From the NCBI GenBank assembly GCA_029879825.1, contig JAOUPL010000039.1, positions 1 to 10,025 of the forward strand: 10,025 nucleotides of DNA, read 5' to 3'. The position numbers and the translations under genes were made by a program. Positions within the stretch are counted from its first letter, which is position 1. Every line of letters begins with the position of its first letter. This DNA is from Candidatus Bathyarchaeota archaeon. GTDB lineage: Archaea; Thermoproteota; Bathyarchaeia; Bathyarchaeales; Bathyarchaeaceae. Shown here piece after piece: positions 6,032-10,025 of the stretch. The notes beneath the pieces were generated by a model. It had not been told where the DNA came from. It was given only the letters and a program-made list of their open reading frames with translations, and made no database searches.

Positions 6032-6058
6032 TATTAAAAAGCTTTCTAGGCCTTTTTA
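6032..6058 (-). promoter_or_regulatory. hxlB promoter within an inverted repeat
   Basis: On the minus strand TTTTTAATA (6040-6032) is a good TATA-like box about 25 nt before the predicted start near 6010. The box overlaps one arm of a 7-bp inverted repeat, TAAAAAG (6035-6041) and CTTTTTA (6052-6058), with a 10-nt spacer. The same DNA can also form CTTTCT/AGAAAG followed by CTTTTT on the minus strand, a terminator-like shape for the upstream ECF transcript. Confidence 0.4.
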
Positions 6059-6109
6059 GAGAAAGTACTCAAGGTTAATTTCAACGCAAACTGGCACCTT
6101 TGAAACGAA

Positions 6110-6904
6110 TCAGAGGCGCAATAACGTGATTAATGTAGGAACGGGAACATAACGCCAAACGTAGACAGCGAAAATTAACATGAGAACGGAACCGAAGGCT
6201 AGGAGGTAATCAGCGTTCTTCAGCTTAAGCACGTAAAGGTTGGTGCGTTTTTCGCTGGCTCCCCAAGCTCGGGATTCCATGGCCTCTGCCAACTCTAGGC
6301 TTCTTCGGATGGCGCCAACAATGAGTGGAATAAGGATGGGAATGTAATTCCGCACCCTTTTTAGAAAGTTTCCACGCTCCAACTCTAATCCTCTAGCCTT
6401 TTGAGCGTCCATGATAGTCTGCGCTTCATCAGCCAAAACAGGAACAAAGCGAACCGCAGTGGTGAACGCAAAGCAAAACTCGTAGGGAACATGACTCTGC
6501 TCCAGCGCCAAACCCAAATGATCCGGCGAAGTTGTTAAAAAGAACACAGAGAAGGATTCCACCAAAACTAAGAAACGAAGAGTCATGGCAAGGGAACGTT
6601 CTAGCAGAGATGCGGATGGGAGTTGAGGATACTGAGTGGAAAAATACGTGAAAACAAAGTTGAACAGAAAAATGATGACCGCGAAGAATAAAGCACCTCT
6701 CATAGACCGAATCCATTCCCGCTGAACACCAGCCGCCAAAACAAAGGGCAACGGGACGAAAAATAGCAAAATGAGAGGCGGCAACTTGCTAAATAGTATC
6801 GCCGTCACAAACAACACACAAACGAAAAAGAACTTAACTCGCGGATCTAACCGGTGGATAACTGAAGAAACTCTTCTAAACCTGAAACCCTCAAACATGC
6901 TCAT
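6110..6904 (-). CDS. ecfT: ECF transporter transmembrane subunit EcfT
   Basis: Membrane scaffold of an energy-coupling-factor importer; it links the two ATPases to a substrate-binding S subunit for vitamins or metal ions. The 264-residue protein has hydrophobic stretches at about 23-38, 42-60, 70-90, 110-125, 187-200 and 232-250. The cytoplasmic coupling helices carry the two EcfT signatures, KARGLE (169-174) and SRAWG (211-215), whose arginines contact the ATPases. The ATG at 6904 overlaps the ecfA stop as ATGA, with GGAGGG 6 nt upstream; a second ATG two codons later is less favoured. It is last of the three ECF genes. No EcfS is adjacent, so the module is probably of the shared (group II) kind. 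Substrate cannot be told. Confidence 0.92.
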   Translation of the reverse strand: MSMFEGFRFRRVSSVIHRLDPRVKFFFVCVLFVTAILFSKLPPLILLFFVPLPFVLAAGVQREWIRSMRGALFFAVIIFLFNFVFTYFSTQYPQLPSASLLERSLAMTLRFLVLVESFSVFFLTTSPDHLGLALEQSHVPYEFCFAFTTAVRFVPVLADEAQTIMDAQKARGLELERGNFLKRVRNYIPILIPLIVGAIRRSLELAEAMESRAWGASEKRTNLYVLKLKNADYLLAFGSVLMLIFAVYVWRYVPVPTLITLLRL

Positions 6905-7722
6905 GAGGCGCCCTCCAAAATGTCAAGCAGAATCCTTCTCGCTTCATGAACATCAATCACGTTTGTTGGCAACCCAAAATCAGAGAGCCCTAAGAAAATC
7001 TGAGTTATCTGCGGAGGCACAATAGAAGCTTGCGCAACTAGCTTCTGGTTTGTCAAAATCTCTTCTGCAGGTCCCTCAGCTAAGATTTTTCCTTCAGTCA
7101 TTAAAACAACGCGAGGATTACACTCGGCCACAAACTCTACATCGTGGGTAACAACAATTACAGTTTTTTTCTGAGCATTTAGTTGGACAATAAACTGCCG
7201 CAGTTTCTCCTTTTGCTGGTGATCCTGACCAATTGTTGGTTCGTCCAGGATGACAACTTGTGGGTCCCAAGCGAGTACTGAAGCCAGAGCAACTCGTTTT
7301 CTTTCTCCACCGCTGAGCATGAAGGGAGATGTTTGACGATATTGTGTTATGTCTAAAAGATTTAGGGCCCAATCAACCCGCTTCTTGATGGCATTTTCTT
7401 CGAAGCCAAAATTTCGAAGGGCGAATGCAACTTCCTCTTCCACAGTTTCGCAGAAAAGTTGGTGGTCCGGATTTTGAAATACGAATCCAACTTTTCGGGC
7501 AAGTTGGGCTACGCTAACTTCCCCGGTGGTTACTCCGTCGACAACAACCTCTCCTTTCGTTGGTTTCAACAGTCCATTGAAATGCTTCACTAAGGTTGTT
7601 TTTCCCGCACCATTCTGCCCCATAATTGCTAGGAATTCTCCATCGTCAATGGTGAGGGTGATCCCCTTCAACGCTTCGACACCGGTAGGATAGGTGAAAC
7701 ATAGGTCTTTGACCTCAATCAC
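6901..7722 (-). CDS. ecfA2: ECF transporter ATPase EcfA (second copy, GTG start)
   Basis: ABC ATPase that pairs with the neighbouring EcfA as a heterodimer to power EcfT. The 273-residue protein has all motifs: Walker A GQNGAGKTT (35-43), Q-loop Q83 in VFQNPDHQLF, signature LSGGERK (136-142), Walker B VVILDEP with D160 and E161, D-loop region TIGQDHQQ, and H-loop H193. The Q-loop phrase QNPDHQLF is characteristic of ECF/CbiO ATPases. The C-terminal extension (PPQITQIFLGLSDFGLPTNVI) also fits this group. The start is GTG at 7722, backed by GGGAGGT (7737-7731) 8 nt upstream, and overlaps the preceding ATPase gene by 8 nt. The number 2 is positional only; assignment to the EcfA1 or EcfA2 subtype is not proven. 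Confidence 0.93.
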   Translation of the reverse strand: MIEVKDLCFTYPTGVEALKGITLTIDDGEFLAIMGQNGAGKTTLVKHFNGLLKPTKGEVVVDGVTTGEVSVAQLARKVGFVFQNPDHQLFCETVEEEVAFALRNFGFEENAIKKRVDWALNLLDITQYRQTSPFMLSGGERKRVALASVLAWDPQVVILDEPTIGQDHQQKEKLRQFIVQLNAQKKTVIVVTHDVEFVAECNPRVVLMTEGKILAEGPAEEILTNQKLVAQASIVPPQITQIFLGLSDFGLPTNVIDVHEARRILLDILEGAS

Positions 7723-8578
7723 GCTTCAAAACCTCCCGTAAGAGACTGGCTGCTTCCTCCGAGGTCACTGGAACTCTGCCGAGACGTATTCCGTTTTCTC
7801 CAAGAATCTGGTAAAGCCTAGTTGCTTTGGGGACGCCAACACCGATCAAGCGGGCTTTCTCAGAGTTAAAGACTCCTCGAGGCTCGCCGTCTAAAACAAC
7901 TTTTCCTTCATCCATAACAATGACGTGATTTGCGTATTTTGAGGCCAAGTCTAACCGGTGTTCGACGAGGATGACTGTGATGCCCAATTCTTTATTTAAT
8001 TCGTTAATTACTTCGAAGATTTTTTGAGCTCCTACCGGATCAAGGAAGGAAGTGGGCTCATCCAATATCATCACGTCTGGTTGCATAGCCAGCACGCAGG
8101 CTATGGCAACCCGTTGCTGCTGCCCGCCCGAAAGCTCGTGGGGTGATCTTTCACTAAGGTCTTCTATGCCTGTTATTTGAAGAGCCCAATCGACTCGCTT
8201 TCTCATTTCGTCTCTTGACACGGCGAGGTTTTCAAGGCCGAAGGCCACATCTTTTTCAACGGACAACGCGAAGAGCTGATTTTCTGGGTTTTGGAAAACA
8301 AGGCCGACGTGTCGGGCGAGTTCATAGATTGAATGTTCAACTACTTTGCAGCCGGCGACTACAACTTCTCCTTCAAGTTTTCCGCCGTAAAAAAGGGGGA
8401 TGAGGCCGTTGAAGCATCGGCATAGGGTTGTTTTTCCGCAGCCGCTGGGACCTGTTAGAACCACGAATTCTCCTTTTTCAATTGTTATGGACACGTCTTT
8501 GATGGATGCTTTTGTTGCACCCGGATAGGTGTATGTTAGGTCTCTTGTCTTGATGACTGCCAATGTTTTATTCGCCAC
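7715..8578 (-). CDS. ecfA1: ECF transporter ATPase EcfA (first copy, GTG start)
   Basis: First of the paired ABC ATPases of the ECF module. The 287-residue protein carries Walker A GPSGCGKTT (43-51), Q-loop Q96 in VFQNPENQLF, signature LSGGQQQR (149-156), Walker B VMILDEP with D173 and E174, D-loop TSFLDP, and H-loop H207 in LVEHRLD. The catalytic glutamate and all switch residues are intact in both ATPases, so both sites may hydrolyse ATP. The GTG at 8578 has no clear SD and an in-frame stop lies seven codons upstream, so the start is well bounded. A TATA-like box about 25 nt ahead would allow a leaderless transcript. The 48-nt gap after the DHH gene is the largest in the minus-strand cluster before hxlB, so an internal promoter is plausible. 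Confidence 0.92.
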   Translation of the reverse strand: MANKTLAVIKTRDLTYTYPGATKASIKDVSITIEKGEFVVLTGPSGCGKTTLCRCFNGLIPLFYGGKLEGEVVVAGCKVVEHSIYELARHVGLVFQNPENQLFALSVEKDVAFGLENLAVSRDEMRKRVDWALQITGIEDLSERSPHELSGGQQQRVAIACVLAMQPDVMILDEPTSFLDPVGAQKIFEVINELNKELGITVILVEHRLDLASKYANHVIVMDEGKVVLDGEPRGVFNSEKARLIGVGVPKATRLYQILGENGIRLGRVPVTSEEAASLLREVLKRD

Positions 8579-8596
8579 GTTATTGGCAAGTTTTCA

Positions 8597-8635
8597 ATCA
8601 TTTAAGAGTAGCTACTTAAAAAAGAGTTACTTAAA
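8597..8635 (-). promoter_or_regulatory. Possible internal promoter and repeats upstream of ecfA1
   Basis: This AT-rich gap holds TACTTAAA twice on the plus strand (8613-8620 and 8628-8635), each reading TTTAAGTA on the minus strand, a TATA-like form. A third box, CTTAAAT (8606-8600), is about 25 nt from the ecfA1 GTG. A 10-bp palindrome AGTAGCTACT (8607-8616) overlaps them. Which box is used, if any, cannot be told. Confidence 0.35.
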
Positions 8636-9613
8636 TCTCTCTTTTAGCAGTCTTACACAACGCTTAAGGCTGGCCTCCGCATCCCCAAAACCGTTAGCTC
8701 CAGCTGAAACCGGGTGGCCTCCCCCCATGCCATGCAGATATTCGCCTAAGGGCTTGGCTATGTCACGCCCCAGATGAATTCCAGTTTTCTTATGAAAATC
8801 TCGAGACGATCTTAGGCTGACTTGAAGCGTATCTCCCCTTTGACCAGCAACAATTGCTACGTGGGCCCCTAATCCAATCAAAGCTCTGGCCGCTGAGGCT
8901 TGGTAGGCGCTAACGTGAGAAAAAGCAATTAACCAGTCATCAATCCTCAAAAGTTTCACGCGACATCCTGCCTTTAGCCGTGCTATGCGCTCTGAATACT
9001 CCATTGGTAAGGAAAGAAGAGGCAACGTTTCTTGGGCGTTCACTCCGGCGTCGATTAGATCGGCTATGGTTTTAAGTGTGTTAGAAGTGGCTATGACAAA
9101 GTGTCTTGTGTCGAAGGCTATTCCAAGGAAAAGCGCTTTCGCTTCGACTTCCGTTAGCTGGCCTTCTGCCTCCTTGAAAAACTGATGGACAATCTCGCAG
9201 GTGGATGAAGCTTCTTCATTTGTCACGCATATCGTTGCAAGGCGTTCAGTTTCTGGATGGCTAGCATGATGATCAATCACGATGAGAGGAGAATTAGAGG
9301 CCTTAACCCTCTCCCCCCATTCATCTAACTGTTGGATAGTATTTGTGTCCAATAAAACAACGAGGTCGGCTTTTTCAATGCGTGGCTGCGCTGTTAGTTT
9401 CACGGGTAGCGATTTCAACACGGATTTGGCAAGCCTGCTGGGTCCCTGAGCTGCCGCAATCTCGGTTTCTAACTCGGGTCTTAGACGCTTTAATAGTTGA
9501 GAAAAAGCAAACGCAGCGCATATGGCATCCGGATCAGCATTATGATGACATAACAGAACAACCAACTTGACATCAAGCTTGTCTATGAGACCTACTATCT
9601 CGTGGATTTGCAT
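8627..9613 (-). CDS. DHH-family phosphoesterase
   Basis: Metal-dependent phosphoesterase of the DHH/DHHA1 superfamily (RecJ, NrnA and relatives), which cleave single-stranded nucleic acids, nano-RNA or nucleotide second messengers. The 328-residue protein has motif I HHNADPD (23-29), motif II LLDTN (D89), motif III IDHHASH (D114-H115-H116) and motif IV AFDTRHF (D168), which supply the Mn-binding residues. A C-terminal DHHA1 domain ends with GMGGGHP (295-301). All catalytic positions are intact. The ATG at 9613 has GAGG 8 nt upstream and overlaps the DUF3194 gene by 19 nt, so the two are coupled. The size suits a NrnA/RecJ-like core without extra domains. The exact substrate cannot be read from sequence. 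Confidence 0.92.
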   Translation of the reverse strand: MQIHEIVGLIDKLDVKLVVLLCHHNADPDAICAAFAFSQLLKRLRPELETEIAAAQGPSRLAKSVLKSLPVKLTAQPRIEKADLVVLLDTNTIQQLDEWGERVKASNSPLIVIDHHASHPETERLATICVTNEEASSTCEIVHQFFKEAEGQLTEVEAKALFLGIAFDTRHFVIATSNTLKTIADLIDAGVNAQETLPLLSLPMEYSERIARLKAGCRVKLLRIDDWLIAFSHVSAYQASAARALIGLGAHVAIVAGQRGDTLQVSLRSSRDFHKKTGIHLGRDIAKPLGEYLHGMGGGHPVSAGANGFGDAEASLKRCVRLLKERFK

Positions 9614-9897
9614 GAGAGTTTCCTCAAGTATTTTTCAATGGATGCGAAGGCCCTTTCCGTAGCTTCTTTAACCAACTTTTCCACAGCGAAATTCTTCATA
9701 AGAGGCGACAGAACGACTTCTACATCGACATTTATGGTGACGGGCTTCGTTCCCTCGGCGTCAACTGTTGCGTTGAGGGTAGATATTCTTCGGGGAGGAA
9801 CCTTTGATAAGATATACTCTCTTGCCGTCTCCTCCGCGATTTCACAAAGCTCTTCCACCTGCTCAACGGTAAGTTCAAGTATCCCAATTTCTTCCAA
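9595..9897 (-). CDS. DUF3194 domain protein
   Basis: Archaea-specific small protein of unknown function, 100 residues from a TTG start. The layout matches the DUF3194 family as I know it: an N-terminal helix (LTVEQVEELCEIAEETAREYILSKVP is the region, residues 9-34), a central beta pair (INVDVEVVLSP) and a C-terminal helix (VEKLVKEATERAFASIEKYLRKL region, residues 74-95). The TTG at 9897 is supported by GGTGA 7 nt upstream (9909-9905), and an in-frame stop five codons upstream leaves little alternative. It lies 12 nt after prefoldin beta and overlaps the DHH gene, the usual archaeal neighbourhood, hinting at a link with protein folding or RNA handling (inference). The last residues, SCKSTR, are polar and probably unstructured. 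Confidence 0.85.
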   Translation of the reverse strand: MEEIGILELTVEQVEELCEIAEETAREYILSKVPPRRISTLNATVDAEGTKPVTINVDVEVVLSPLMKNFAVEKLVKEATERAFASIEKYLRKLSCKSTR

Positions 9898-9909
9898 GAA
9901 AATTTCACC

Positions 9910-10025
9910 CTAAGGAGGAGGTGAAACCGGACGCAAATCGCGTTGCAACTTCTCCTGCAAATCCTTCACTTGGGTTCGCAGACGCTCCTCCTGTTTACCC
10001 AGCACGTTAATCCTCATGTTCAACA
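9910..10025 (-). CDS. pfdB: Prefoldin beta subunit, C-terminal 38 codons
   Basis: Beta subunit of the hexameric prefoldin chaperone that captures unfolded proteins and passes them to the thermosome. Only the C-terminus is in view; the N-terminus lies beyond the right edge. The visible residues read LGKQEERLRTQVKDLQEKL, the charged C-terminal coiled-coil tentacle typical of the beta subunit, followed by a short RDLRPVSPPP tail. The stop is TAG at 9910-9912. DUF3194 follows 12 nt later in the same direction. Identification rests on this coil pattern plus the conserved neighbourhood, so it is good but not certain. The proline-rich end is a little unusual. Confidence 0.78.
   Translation of the reverse strand, partial: LNMRINVLGKQEERLRTQVKDLQEKLQRDLRPVSPPP

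Noticed and set aside
6025..6109. Riboswitch between ecfT and hxlB
   Set aside because: The gap is short and AT-rich, and I see no known aptamer core; the visible repeats are better explained as promoter or terminator.
8215..9185. Plus-strand open frames opposite ecfA1 and the DHH gene
   Set aside because: They are antisense to intact ABC ATPase and DHH motifs and are coding shadows.
1..10025. CRISPR array, insertion sequence, prophage or toxin-antitoxin genes
   Set aside because: I saw no regularly spaced repeats, transposase or integrase motifs, target duplications or toxin-like pairs; the gene content is core metabolism.

Overview
This window looks archaeal. The right half carries prefoldin beta, a DUF3194 protein and a DHH phosphoesterase in the order typical of archaea. 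A canonical box C/D sRNA gene lies in a central intergenic region. TATA-like boxes precede several genes, and GGAGG/GGTGA Shine-Dalgarno sites often sit ahead of TTG or GTG starts. Moderate GC, a ribulose-monophosphate-type HxlB and a heavily sequon-decorated surface protein would fit a Bathyarchaeia-like or other Thermoproteota-related lineage. That placement is inference; no rRNA is present to settle it.

Layout: the left half is transcribed rightwards. An operon for threonine synthesis (thrC, truncated at its 5' end by the window edge; hom; lysC) occupies 1-3659 with very tight spacing. After a promoter-bearing gap comes a signal-peptide plus single-TM surface protein (3818-4570). The stretch 4571-4949 has no long gene. 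It holds a box C/D sRNA on the minus strand with its own TATA box, then a foldable leader on the plus strand that runs into a 31-codon Lys/Arg-rich gene (4950-5045), whose N-terminus resembles ribosomal protein eS30.

The right half is transcribed leftwards. Prefoldin beta (partial), DUF3194 and a DHH phosphoesterase are followed by an ECF transporter energizing module (two EcfA ATPases and EcfT, overlapping by 8 and 4 nt, no EcfS in view) and then hxlB. The two halves converge on a 350-nt spacer (5046-5397) that contains several inverted repeats but no gene I can support.

Function: the left operon converts aspartate towards threonine, with feedback control probably through the tandem ACT domains of the aspartokinase. 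The right operon mixes proteostasis and nucleic-acid housekeeping genes with a vitamin/metal uptake engine that must borrow a substrate-binding S subunit encoded elsewhere. The least expected items are the C/D sRNA with two matching guide ends, the structured leader before the tiny basic gene, and the eight-sequon surface protein.
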